Below are positions 44,058 through 53,246 of a stretch of DNA of 60,026 bases, one piece after another; the first letter of the stretch is position 1, and each line of letters begins with the position of its first letter. The notes beneath the pieces were generated by a model. The model searched no databases. It was not told the origin of the DNA and worked only from the letters and a program-made list of their open reading frames with translations. Source of the DNA: Spirochaetia bacterium UBA6919 (GTDB lineage: Bacteria; Spirochaetota; UBA6919); the NCBI GenBank assembly GCA_002450905.1, contig DKAT01000092.1, forward strand, positions 3,876 through 63,901, in the 5' to 3' direction. The position numbers and the translations under genes are program-made.

Positions 44058-44251
44058 ACTTCTTAGATATCTTACCAGTGGTTTAATCGTATGAAAAAAA
44101 GATTAATCTATACATATTTGATAATAATCCCTATAAGATTGGTGTTTGAAAAAAATGATTTTCAGATGTTTGATTAATTTTCATAGAAATTCAAGTTCAT
44201 AATCTAAAAATAAGATAATAGTATATATCGGAACGTATACAGGTGGTCACC

Positions 44252-45439
44252 ATGAAATATGGCTATTATATAATTATTTTTTTATTACTCACGGTATTTA
44301 ATTCATATTCCCAGACAAATAATACTCTCCAGAACGATGAAATAAAGTTATTCTATCTGATCAACAACATGAGGAAAGATAGAAACCTCAGACCCTTTAA
44401 ATTTTCTGAGAAATTGTATAAAAATATCGTCAGCAGGAAAACAGGTGTGATTATCCGAACGGATTTTGGTAGTGGTGTAAATTATATTGAAGAACTGGCA
44501 TCCAAGATTAAAAGCAATTTCGCACTATACCGTAAAATAATTGATCCTGATAATATTGAAGCGGCTCTTAAAATAGTTCCTGAACCTGAAAAAGGGAAAT
44601 ATTATTCCATGTTTCTTGAAGTTCAGGGTCCTCAAAAAAATCCCAATTCCTATTATTACGAGGTCAAGGAATTTGAAAAGATATTAAAGGTATTTGACCA
44701 AATGTTATATGGATATAGCCGTCAGACAGTCTTGCAAATGTTGGATGATTTTATTCATGATCCCACCGAAAAATATGATTTTACAATATCCACGACTTCC
44801 GTCACTATGGCTCTCAAAGATCGTCACAAGCCATTTAGTTATATCCAGCTCATCTTCTCAAACAGCATAGATATTTTTACAGGAATCCACACCAAAACGT
44901 ACTTCTTTAAAGAAAAAGAGCATTTGGATGAAATAAAGAAGATTAAAAAGGATTTTAAATCTCTGGATGAGAAGTATAAAGATTTAGCCGGTCAATACAA
45001 GAAGTATTCTAGAATTACATCAGCCCTTCAGGATCATGAAAAAAACAAAATATCATTCTGGATTTCTGATAATGAGAAAGAAATAGCCGAGTTTCGCTGG
45101 ATGGGGGATGAAGGGGTATATATCACTCGTACCCAATCCTTATTTGGTGTAAGATATATTAATTATCATAAAGAAGATTATGGGATTAAATATCCAATTC
45201 CTCAAAAGATATATCTACGCCTCCTTGTGGAATATCTGAGGAGAAGTTTACATTTTGAGGTCACAGAATTTATAAAACAGTGTAAGATATCCTACTATCA
45301 AACCGGGCTGGTCAAACGGGCTGAGATGAATTGGCAGGGTGATCGCATCATATTTCAATATTTTTATGATAAAAATGGCAAGATGGTTAGAGAAGAATTT
45401 TACTTGAATAATCAATACATGATGACCTGGAATTATTAA
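44252..45439 (+). CDS. Secreted protein of unknown function
   Basis: A 395-aa exported protein. The ATG at 44252 is chosen because AGGTGG is 5 bp upstream and MKYGYYIIIFLLLTVFNSYS is a good signal peptide; the GTG three codons earlier sits inside that ribosome site. Residues about 230-260 are charged and probably coiled-coil. The last 40 residues (IIFQYFYDKNGKMVREEF) resemble one YD/YwqK-type repeat like those in the proteins at 4256-6813, though the rest does not. I do not recognise the family. Confidence 0.7.
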   Translation: MKYGYYIIIFLLLTVFNSYSQTNNTLQNDEIKLFYLINNMRKDRNLRPFKFSEKLYKNIVSRKTGVIIRTDFGSGVNYIEELASKIKSNFALYRKIIDPDNIEAALKIVPEPEKGKYYSMFLEVQGPQKNPNSYYYEVKEFEKILKVFDQMLYGYSRQTVLQMLDDFIHDPTEKYDFTISTTSVTMALKDRHKPFSYIQLIFSNSIDIFTGIHTKTYFFKEKEHLDEIKKIKKDFKSLDEKYKDLAGQYKKYSRITSALQDHEKNKISFWISDNEKEIAEFRWMGDEGVYITRTQSLFGVRYINYHKEDYGIKYPIPQKIYLRLLVEYLRRSLHFEVTEFIKQCKISYYQTGLVKRAEMNWQGDRIIFQYFYDKNGKMVREEFYLNNQYMMTWNY

Positions 45440-45544
45440 TAATATATTTTAAACATAAGTTATACCCATAAAATAAAATCTTTTTTTATCCCATAATTCT
45501 TTGTATATTTATCCATAAATAAGAATTAAATGCTGGTATAAAAT

Positions 45545-46731
45545 ATGGTCTTATCCATCACAACAACCCACCAACCCGCGACTGATCTGGGTTATCTCCT
45601 CCATAAGCATCCAGACAGGTATCAGACTGTTTCAATGAAATATGGTTCTATCAAGGTATTTTTCCCGGAAGCAAGGGATGATCGCTGTACTGCCACACTT
45701 ATTCTGGATATCGACCCGATCCATATCGTGAGGGAGACAAGATTCAAATCCAATGTGATGGATCAATACGTAAATGATCGCCCTTATATCGCCTCGTCGT
45801 TTATGAGTGTTGCTCTGAGTAATGTATTTCGGACAGCCTTAAAAGGGGAGTGCAAGAATAGAGAGGAATTATGCGATATAAAAATCCCCCTTACTGCTAC
45901 TATCCCTGTAATCCAATGTAGAGGTGGCGAACAGTTTACCAGGGAGTTGTTTGAATCCCTGGGTTATCACGTCGAATTACATCGATATCCTTTGACGATC
46001 ACTCCCCTGAATGGGGATTAAGCCCATACTATTCTTTAAAAATAAGTCATACAACACGCCTAAGAGATTTACTCCGCCACTTATATGTTCTCATCTCTGT
46101 ATTAGATGACGATAAGCATTATTATATCAGTGAAGATGAGATAGAGAAGTTATTGCGACATGGGGAAGGCTGGTTGAAAGATCATCCTATGAGAGATATT
46201 ATTACAAAACGCTATTTGAAACATCAAACCCGATTAACCCGGATGGCATTATCCCAGATCATGGATGAAGAGGATAATAACCCTGATGAGGAGGATGAGA
46301 AACATCAGTATGAGGAAGATAAATTAGAAAAGCCACTTAGCCTAAATGACCAACGAATCGGGAGTGTCATATCTGTTTTAAAAAGCATTCAGGCAAAACG
46401 GGTAGTTGATATGGGTTGTGGAGAAGGTATGGTCGTGAAATCCCTTGATTTTCTCATCAAATACAAAAAAGGGTTATTGCAACCCGCGATAAAATGCCGT
46501 GGACGGGAGTATCTGAGAATTATCTACGGACTGGACTACACACTAAATCATCATCTCGATGTCCTCAGAAATCGGGGTTTGGGTAAGAAAAGATCCTTGG
46601 CTATACGGGAATTTGCATTGGGTATTGAGGCTCTGCAAAGATTTGTTAGAAAGGAACCCCTTTATAGAATACATGAATGCGTATTTGGGATACTCTGTCT
46701 TGAAAGTGAAGCCATTGATCCCCGTTTATAA
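45545..46731 (+). pseudogene. hen1: Broken hen1: RNA 3'-terminal 2'-O-methyltransferase
   Basis: Intact bacterial Hen1 methylates the repaired RNA 3' end, working with the Pnkp repair complex. Residues of the first frame (45545-46021) match the Hen1 N-terminal domain: LSITTTHQPATDLGYLLHK, YVNDRPYIASSFMSVALS, CRGGEQF. The frame then stops at 46019-46021. The homology goes on at once in another frame: SPYYSLKIS, LRDLLRHLYVLISVLDDDKH, EKPLSLNDQR, and SAM motif VVDMGCGEG. One base missing from the GGGG run at 46013-46016 would explain it. After GCGEG the remaining about 95 codons no longer look like Hen1, so the catalytic domain is also lost. No pnkp is nearby. Confidence 0.85.
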
Positions 46732-46942
46732 TCATTTTGAGAGGGCATGTTAAAATAGAACAGATGGGTCTTGAATTCCTAATCACTGGAATAAAAATCA
46801 CTTAATAACAAAACTATGGAATAAAGTATTTCATTCTAAAAATTTTCTGAGAAAGATCACAAATCCCCTTAAATTATATCAAAATTACTATAAACACCGA
46901 AAATGATAATTTATTAGAACACAGGTCATAACAAGAAACACA

Positions 46943-46969
46943 ATCGGAACTGAAAATTTTGATTCCGAT
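46943..46969 (-). repeat. 27-bp dispersed inverted repeat, copy 6
   Basis: Left arm ATCGGAACTG, right arm TTGATTCCGAT; orientation B, with the flank AAGAAACACA shared with the copy at 6955. It lies 212 bp after the end of the hen1 remnant. The rest of the 46732-47084 stretch shows no gene. Confidence 0.68.
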
Positions 46970-47084
46970 ACTGATTGGGTGGGTATCTTTTCTCTAAAAA
47001 GATCCAATTCAGAAATCTTACTTTATTTAATTATTTTTTTGATAGAAACATCTTATTAACATATAATATTTTAATAATTTGTAC

Positions 47085-47113
47085 TTGACTTCCTATAATT
47101 AAGCAGTTAATAT
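47085..47113 (+). promoter_or_regulatory. Sigma-70 promoter of the cyclase gene
   Basis: TTGACT (47085-47090), 17-bp spacer, TAATAT (47108-47113). The predicted transcription start, 6-7 bp after the -10, falls at about 47120, immediately before the ATG at 47121. No Shine-Dalgarno sequence is present, so the mRNA may be leaderless. Confidence 0.6.
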
Positions 47114-47120
47114 ATAGCCT

Positions 47121-48581
47121 ATGAGATCATTATTTTATTATTTATTTATACTTACCGCATTAGTATTTTACGGTGTGGAAGTTTGTCCTTATCTGGAAGG
47201 GCTATCCAATACTTCAGGTTTCTTTATCCTTACAGGAACATTTGGTATCTTCTTTCTTAACGCCTATATAATCCGTTATATCATTTTAATGAACATTCTA
47301 AAGAATACTCCACTCATCCATCAATCCAGAAAACAGCTTTATCTTGAAGGCAGTCTGTTTATAGCTATTGGATTGGGTATAACCATTTTTGATACACTGG
47401 TATTTAAATTCCCTCTTGGAAGTGGCCTAAAAGTTCTTGTAGGGTGTATGGCTCTGGGGCTGTTTGCCACTATTGATATTGTGTTGGAAAGGGAGAGGGT
47501 TATACTTTCCTCTGCTGTCCAATCTGGAGAGAAACTAGGGAGTACGGATCGATTTATTTCTCTTCCCAGGAAATTCATGACAGTAACTGTTTTAGTCATG
47601 GTATTGATAATTGTTGTTCTTATTTTATTAATAGTTAAGGACTTTGAGTGGCTACTTCAAAATATTAAAACAAAAGGAATTATGGAAGCAAGACGATCTG
47701 TGATCTTTGAAATTATTTTTGTAATGATAGTTATTTTTGGACTGGCAATCAATCTTATATATTCTTATTCCATGAACTTAAAACTGTATTTCCAGAACCA
47801 GACGAATATTCTTGATCAGGTTTCTAATGGTAATTTTGAAGGGTATGTCCCCGTAGTGAGTCATGATGAATTTGGTATTATTGCTAAACATACCAATGAG
47901 ATGATTGAGGGACTCCGAGAGAAGAATCGTATAAAAAATCTTTTTGGGAAGGTGGTGAGTCCTCAGATTGCCAAGAGATTTATGGAAGGGGATGGAACAG
48001 GTGGTCAACTGGATGGATCCCGCCAAAATTTAGTTGTTCTCATGTCAGATATAAGAAATTTCACAACGACTTCTGAAAAATCCGATCCAGATGTACTTGT
48101 CCAGGATTTAAATCTGTATTTCACTGAGATGGTGTCTATTATTAATTCTCATGGGGGCTTGGTGGATAAGTTTATAGGGGATGGGATATTGGCGATATTT
48201 GGTCTGGATAATCCGGATAATGCGGTGGAGGAGGCGGTTAATTCTGCAGTTAAAATGCAATTAAAGACGAAATTTCTTCCAATGAATGTATTTAAACCCC
48301 TTGAAGTTGGTATTGGAATTCATTGTGGGGATGTTGTAGCAGGGGTTATTGGTTCTCCTGACCGGTTGGAATATACTTTCATAGGGGATACTGTTAATAC
48401 TGCAGCCCGATTAGAGAGTATGACCAAGCCATTGAATACATCCATTGTGATCTCATCAAAGGTCTACGATATTATTCGGGATAAGAATTCCTTTGTATGG
48501 GAGAATTATGGGGATCACGCCTTGAAGGGGAAGGAGAAATCCCTTTCTCTCTATGGTATTCACAAGGATAAATTATCTTAA
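47121..48581 (+). CDS. Class III adenylate/guanylate cyclase, membrane-bound
   Basis: A 486-aa protein. Several hydrophobic helices lie in residues about 5-240, then a HAMP-like linker (about 225-280), then a class III cyclase domain (about 300-480). Metal-binding Asp residues are in MSDIRNFTT and FIGDGILAIFG; the base-recognition Lys is in VDKFIGDG, and EYTFIGDTVNTAARLES carries the Asp/Thr-type position and transition-state Asn/Arg. This pattern favours cAMP as product. There is no ribosome site upstream. It is convergent with mraY (40 bp apart). Confidence 0.92.
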   Translation: MRSLFYYLFILTALVFYGVEVCPYLEGLSNTSGFFILTGTFGIFFLNAYIIRYIILMNILKNTPLIHQSRKQLYLEGSLFIAIGLGITIFDTLVFKFPLGSGLKVLVGCMALGLFATIDIVLERERVILSSAVQSGEKLGSTDRFISLPRKFMTVTVLVMVLIIVVLILLIVKDFEWLLQNIKTKGIMEARRSVIFEIIFVMIVIFGLAINLIYSYSMNLKLYFQNQTNILDQVSNGNFEGYVPVVSHDEFGIIAKHTNEMIEGLREKNRIKNLFGKVVSPQIAKRFMEGDGTGGQLDGSRQNLVVLMSDIRNFTTTSEKSDPDVLVQDLNLYFTEMVSIINSHGGLVDKFIGDGILAIFGLDNPDNAVEEAVNSAVKMQLKTKFLPMNVFKPLEVGIGIHCGDVVAGVIGSPDRLEYTFIGDTVNTAARLESMTKPLNTSIVISSKVYDIIRDKNSFVWENYGDHALKGKEKSLSLYGIHKDKLS

Positions 48582-48621
48582 ATTTGTACTGTACATCTGA
48601 TAGTAAATAATTTCATTTATA

Positions 48622-49869
48622 TTACTGTATTTTTAAGGTTGAGAGAGCTACAAGGGCAAGGGTAGCACCTATAATCCATAATCGGATAATGACTTTTGAC
48701 TCATGCCATCCACTCAGCTCAAAGTGGTGATGGATTGGAGCCATTTTAAATATTCTTTTCTTCTTCCATTTGTAATATCCCACTTGCATGATCACAGAAA
48801 TTATTTCTAAGACAAATACTCCCCCCACAATAACCAATAATAACTCTTTTTTGATCATTAAAGCGATGACACCAATAATCCCTCCAAGGGATAGAGAGCC
48901 AGTATCTCCCATAAAGACTTGTGCGGGATGGCTGTTATACCATAAAAAACCCATTCCAGCTCCCACAAAAGCTGAACAGAAAACAGTTATCTCACTTGCA
49001 TGAAGAACATGGACAATATTCAGATATTGTGTGATTTTATAATGTCCCGAAAGATATGCCAGAATACCGAATGCAATCCCAACAAATATTAAAAGCCCGA
49101 TAGCTAAACCATCCAGCCCGTCTGTAATATTTACAGCATTGGAGGAGCCAGTTATTATGAACATTCCAAACAAGATATATATGTAGGGAACGTAGAATGG
49201 TATATTTGAAAATGGTAATTGAATTGTGAAAGAGAATTCTGATAAGTCCATGATGGGTTTGTCAACGAATGGAATATAGACTGGTAATAAATTGTTGTAG
49301 GGGAGATAGGATTTTATTATGTCCAGTGGGAGATATCCACCTCCTTGCACAAAATATTTCAGATCAGCAGGGATTTTTGAGATTTGCTCCTGGTATGTTA
49401 TTTGTGAAATCCAGATAATAATAATCGCAGACAGAATTAATTGAAATGCAAGTTTCACTTTACCAGACATACCCTTTGAGTTTTTGAGGATAAGTTTTTT
49501 GTAATCATCTATCATTCCAACTAATCCGAAACCAATTGTTGTTAATAGTAGTAATAAGATGAACTGAACGTTTAATCGTGCCCAAAATATGGTAGATATT
49601 ACAATGGAGCCAAGGATTAAGATTCCTCCCATTGTTGGAGTACCCGATTTATTGAGATGTGTTTGTGGTCCGTCATCTCGAATGGGTTGACCTAATTTTT
49701 TGCTTTTTAGATAACGTATTAGGTATGGTCCTATGATAAATGACAATAATAATGCAGTGATTGCGGCATAGGCAGATCGAAATGTTATGTACTGAAATAA
49801 TCTTAAGAAAGATAAGTCTGTATCTTTAAATATAGGATATAGATATTTGTAAAATAATTCGTAGGCCAT
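48622..49869 (-). CDS. mraY: Phospho-N-acetylmuramoyl-pentapeptide transferase
   Basis: Membrane enzyme making lipid I from UDP-MurNAc-pentapeptide and undecaprenyl phosphate. 415 aa, about ten helices. Motifs: DDGPQTHLNKSGTPTMGG, MIDDYKKL, NAVNITDGLDGLA and HHHFELSGWHESKVI, with the three catalytic Asp/His regions present. A longer extracytoplasmic loop (about residues 165-215) makes it larger than E. coli MraY (360 aa). Last gene of the minus-strand arm, 13 bp after murF. Confidence 0.97.
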   Translation of the reverse strand: MAYELFYKYLYPIFKDTDLSFLRLFQYITFRSAYAAITALLLSFIIGPYLIRYLKSKKLGQPIRDDGPQTHLNKSGTPTMGGILILGSIVISTIFWARLNVQFILLLLLTTIGFGLVGMIDDYKKLILKNSKGMSGKVKLAFQLILSAIIIIWISQITYQEQISKIPADLKYFVQGGGYLPLDIIKSYLPYNNLLPVYIPFVDKPIMDLSEFSFTIQLPFSNIPFYVPYIYILFGMFIITGSSNAVNITDGLDGLAIGLLIFVGIAFGILAYLSGHYKITQYLNIVHVLHASEITVFCSAFVGAGMGFLWYNSHPAQVFMGDTGSLSLGGIIGVIALMIKKELLLVIVGGVFVLEIISVIMQVGYYKWKKKRIFKMAPIHHHFELSGWHESKVIIRLWIIGATLALVALSTLKIQ

Positions 49870-49882
49870 ATTATCTCGTCAT

Positions 49883-51274
49883 TTATTGTGGTATTGATTC
49901 TAATTCTATTTGCTGAGCAACTTTTTCAAGTTCAAGTCCTCGTGATGCCTTTAAATATATAATATCATTTTGATGTATCATTTTTTTTATATGTTCCGTT
50001 AAGGAATGATGATTTTGATATGAAAAAATATTCGACTCATTAAACCCAGATTCTTTAGCACCCTCTGCAATTTCAAGGCTAAAATTACCTAGGGTGAATA
50101 AGTAGTCGATATTGATTTTGGGTATGTATTTTCCAATCTCCTTATGGAGTTTTGCACTGTCTTGACCAAGCTCTAACATGTCACCCAGTACGCAGAACTT
50201 TTTCCCATTAGATTTTATTGAATTGAGATATTCCAAACCTGCTTTCATAGAAGATGGATTAGCATTGTAGCAATCTTTAATTAATATATATTTCCCTTTC
50301 GTAATTTCTGATCTCATTTTGAAGGATTTAATATTTTCGATTCCATTTATCAGATTAGATAAATTAATGCTTAATAACTCAGCAACCAATATGGCATAGT
50401 GTAAATTAACAAGGTTATGCTGTCCGCCCAGTTTGTAATGACATCTTTGACCAGAGACATTGAGAATATAACCATCCATACCAAGATTATCAATAATTTT
50501 AATATGTGAATTATTATTGAGAGAAAAAGAATTTATTTTTATATTAATATTTTCTTTTAAGAATTGAAAAAATGGATCCTCTTCATTTAAAATCGCTGTT
50601 CCAGATTTGCTCATTTCTAATAATAGTGATTTCTTTTCTTGTGCTACACCTTCTAGTCCGCCTAAAAATTCTGTGTGAGCCTGTCCAATACTAGTAATAA
50701 TAGCTATATCCGGTTCAATAATCTGTGCTAATGAAGAAATATCGCCTATTTTTCCGGTACCCATTTCTATGATAGCTATTTCATGGGATTTATCGATGGT
50801 AAAAACTGTTTTGGGAACACCAATCTGATTATTCAAATTTCCTTCATTTGCTATGACATTGTATTGCGTGGATAAAATACTTTTAAGAATCTCTTTAGTA
50901 GTGGTTTTACCATTGCTTCCAGTTATTCCAATCTTTATGGTATTAATTTTCTTTAGATAGTGCTTTGCTAATTTCTGATATGCTTGCAAGGTATCATCAA
51001 CTGCGATAAGCCAAACAGGGTGATTATAGAGATCATATTCATTAATTAGATTTCTATTTTTATTAAATACTATAGCTTGAACTCCTTTTTGGATTACGTT
51101 ATTAATATAATTATGTCCATCAAATTTATCTCCAACAAGGGGAATAAAGAGGTCAGTATTTTGAATCGTTCGACTATCCGTGGAAATATTATTTATTGTT
51201 TGATTTTTACTGCCGTGAAAAATTACTTCGCCGTTTGTAAACTGGATAATCTCCTCTATAGTAAGTTTCTCCAT
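49883..51274 (-). CDS. murF: UDP-MurNAc-tripeptide-D-Ala-D-Ala ligase
   Basis: A 463-aa cytosolic Mur ligase that adds D-Ala-D-Ala to the muropeptide. ATP-binding loop GITGSNGKTTTKEIL (about residue 114), IIEMGTGKIGDI, and the C-terminal domain with DCYNANPSSMKAGL typical of MurF. Lies between murE (59 bp upstream) and mraY (13 bp downstream). Length is normal. Confidence 0.96.
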   Translation of the reverse strand: MEKLTIEEIIQFTNGEVIFHGSKNQTINNISTDSRTIQNTDLFIPLVGDKFDGHNYINNVIQKGVQAIVFNKNRNLINEYDLYNHPVWLIAVDDTLQAYQKLAKHYLKKINTIKIGITGSNGKTTTKEILKSILSTQYNVIANEGNLNNQIGVPKTVFTIDKSHEIAIIEMGTGKIGDISSLAQIIEPDIAIITSIGQAHTEFLGGLEGVAQEKKSLLLEMSKSGTAILNEEDPFFQFLKENINIKINSFSLNNNSHIKIIDNLGMDGYILNVSGQRCHYKLGGQHNLVNLHYAILVAELLSINLSNLINGIENIKSFKMRSEITKGKYILIKDCYNANPSSMKAGLEYLNSIKSNGKKFCVLGDMLELGQDSAKLHKEIGKYIPKINIDYLFTLGNFSLEIAEGAKESGFNESNIFSYQNHHSLTEHIKKMIHQNDIIYLKASRGLELEKVAQQIELESIPQ

Positions 51275-51333
51275 ATTCTAACCTGTAAAATTATTCTTTA
51301 ATCAATTATTCCGTGACATCATAAGAATTTAAT

Positions 51334-52869
51334 TTATGATTTATTCTGGATTTGTAAAATTATTTCCTGTACAGTTTCTTTATCATCAAAATGAATTGTC
51401 CGATCTTTTAGAATTTGGTAATTCTCATGACCCTTTCCCGCTATTAAAATGACATCCCCCTTTTCTGATAATTGAATGGCTTCATTAATAGCTGAATATC
51501 GACTTTCTATAGACAAATATTTTCCAGTCGTTTGCTCAACACCCTGAATAATCCCTTTTAATATTTGTTGAGGATCTTCTGTTCTTGGATTATCACTGGT
51601 TATTATCGTAATATCACTCATTTTTCCTGATACAGCACCCATAAGAGGTCTTTTACCCTTGTCCCTATCCCCTCCACAGCCAAAGACAGATATAATACGA
51701 TTGGGATTCAGCGCACGAATCGTCGATAGAACATTGATTAACGCATCATCGGTATGGGCATAATCCACGACCACATAAGCTTCATTCGGTGTTGGGATAA
51801 TCTGAAAACGTCCCGGTACTGATACTTTGTCCATTCCAGTCTGAATCGCATCATTGGGAATACCCAGAAATATTGCTGCAGCAAAAGAACAAAGGGTATT
51901 GTATATATTAAAACGTCCAGGTAAAGGGATTTTTAATTTACTGTGAAAAGAACCGTTTTGAATTGTAAACCTACTGTGAGATAAAGAATATTCAATATTA
52001 GTACCTTTATAAGTAGAGTCATTATGAATACCAAATGTGACATAATTTAGATTTAATGACTGAGACTTAGAAATTAGATCCTTAGAAAAATCCAGATCGC
52101 TGTTCAGTATAGCCAGAGTACTTTTTTTATCACTTTGTGATAAGATATTCAGGATTTTCATTTTGGTAAGGAGATAATCCTCCATATTTTTGTGAAAGTC
52201 CAGGTGATCCTCGGATAAATTAGTGAAAATTACGCAATCAAAGTTCAGTCCAAGAACCCTATCAAGATATAGTGCGTGAGAGGAGACTTCCATGAAAACA
52301 TGGGTAACCTGTTCTTGTATCATCTGGTGGAAGAGGGAATTGAGGTCAAGGGAATCGGGTGTGGTGATATTGTTTTCTATTTTTTTATCCCCAATATAAT
52401 TGCATATTGTTCCGATTACTCCTACCTTATGACCTGCTGTTTGGAAAATATTTTTAAGCATGTATGTAATAGTAGTTTTGCCATTAGTACCGGTAACACC
52501 GACGAGTTTTAGTTTTTGGCTTGGATTATCATAAAATATTTTGGATAAAATGGCAATAGCTTTTCGTGTATCCTCAAAAACAATGATAGGAAGATTATTT
52601 TTTATTTCATCTTTAATATCATTTACGTGCTGTTGATCTATAGCAATACATGATGCTCCATTTTTATAGGCTGAGTCAATGTAAATATGTCCATCGCTTT
52701 TGTAACCACTGATAGCTACAAATAAAAAATCATTTTCCACTTTTCTAGAATCAATTGCGATTCCATTTACATTAGTATTATTATTTATAGCCTGTGGATT
52801 TAATATGAAATGAGATGTATCCTGAGACAATGATAAATTGTTTAAAATAAATTGGAGAGATTTGATCAT
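51334..52869 (-). CDS. murE: UDP-MurNAc-dipeptide-diaminopimelate ligase
   Basis: A 511-aa cytosolic Mur ligase that adds the third stem-peptide residue. ATP loop GVTGTNGKTTITYML (about residue 124), TTPDSLDL, and the C-terminal specificity motif DNPRTED (about residue 410). DNPR is the form associated with meso-diaminopimelate; lysine enzymes usually differ at this site and ornithine types often do. Its start is 2 bp from the end of ftsL, where ftsI would normally lie. Confidence 0.95.
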   Translation of the reverse strand: MIKSLQFILNNLSLSQDTSHFILNPQAINNNTNVNGIAIDSRKVENDFLFVAISGYKSDGHIYIDSAYKNGASCIAIDQQHVNDIKDEIKNNLPIIVFEDTRKAIAILSKIFYDNPSQKLKLVGVTGTNGKTTITYMLKNIFQTAGHKVGVIGTICNYIGDKKIENNITTPDSLDLNSLFHQMIQEQVTHVFMEVSSHALYLDRVLGLNFDCVIFTNLSEDHLDFHKNMEDYLLTKMKILNILSQSDKKSTLAILNSDLDFSKDLISKSQSLNLNYVTFGIHNDSTYKGTNIEYSLSHSRFTIQNGSFHSKLKIPLPGRFNIYNTLCSFAAAIFLGIPNDAIQTGMDKVSVPGRFQIIPTPNEAYVVVDYAHTDDALINVLSTIRALNPNRIISVFGCGGDRDKGKRPLMGAVSGKMSDITIITSDNPRTEDPQQILKGIIQGVEQTTGKYLSIESRYSAINEAIQLSEKGDVILIAGKGHENYQILKDRTIHFDDKETVQEIILQIQNKS

Positions 52870-52871
52870 AG

Positions 52872-53246
52872 TTACTCTTTTGAACTTTTATTATGGAAGA
52901 TAGATAGGAGTTTATTTTTATTATGTATACCCATTTGAACAAAATCATTTCTTTCAGCATGAAACATTTGAAGACGTTCCTTTGCAAATTGGCTTATTTG
53001 ATCAGAATTGCTGATTGTTTCGTATTCTATGTTAATTTGATAAAATAAGTTATGAAGCTCTAATTTTTCTTTTTCAAGTTGAGAAATCCTCTTGTCAAGT
53101 TCAAGACCTTTAATATTTTGCCAGACCATAAATGAGAAAAGATTAGTAATAAGCAGGATGACCAAAATAATCCTTGCAGTGGAATACTTTTTTGTTCGAT
53201 TCACCCTGGACTTTTGATGATATCCAGTTATGTTTTGTTGTTTCAT
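52872..53246 (-). CDS. ftsL: FtsL/DivIC-like division protein
   Basis: A 124-aa bitopic membrane protein by position and layout: a basic cytoplasmic N-terminus (about 30 residues), one membrane helix (ARIILVILLITNLFSFMVW), then a leucine-zipper-like coiled-coil (LDKRISQLEKEKLELHNLF) and a short periplasmic tail. FtsL links FtsB and FtsW/FtsI at the septum. The ATG at 53246 is preferred over a TTG at 53258; either way the gene starts inside rsmH, overlapping it by about 104 bp. Sequence similarity in this family is low, so the name rests on synteny. Confidence 0.8.
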   Translation of the reverse strand: MKQQNITGYHQKSRVNRTKKYSTARIILVILLITNLFSFMVWQNIKGLELDKRISQLEKEKLELHNLFYQINIEYETISNSDQISQFAKERLQMFHAERNDFVQMGIHNKNKLLSIFHNKSSKE

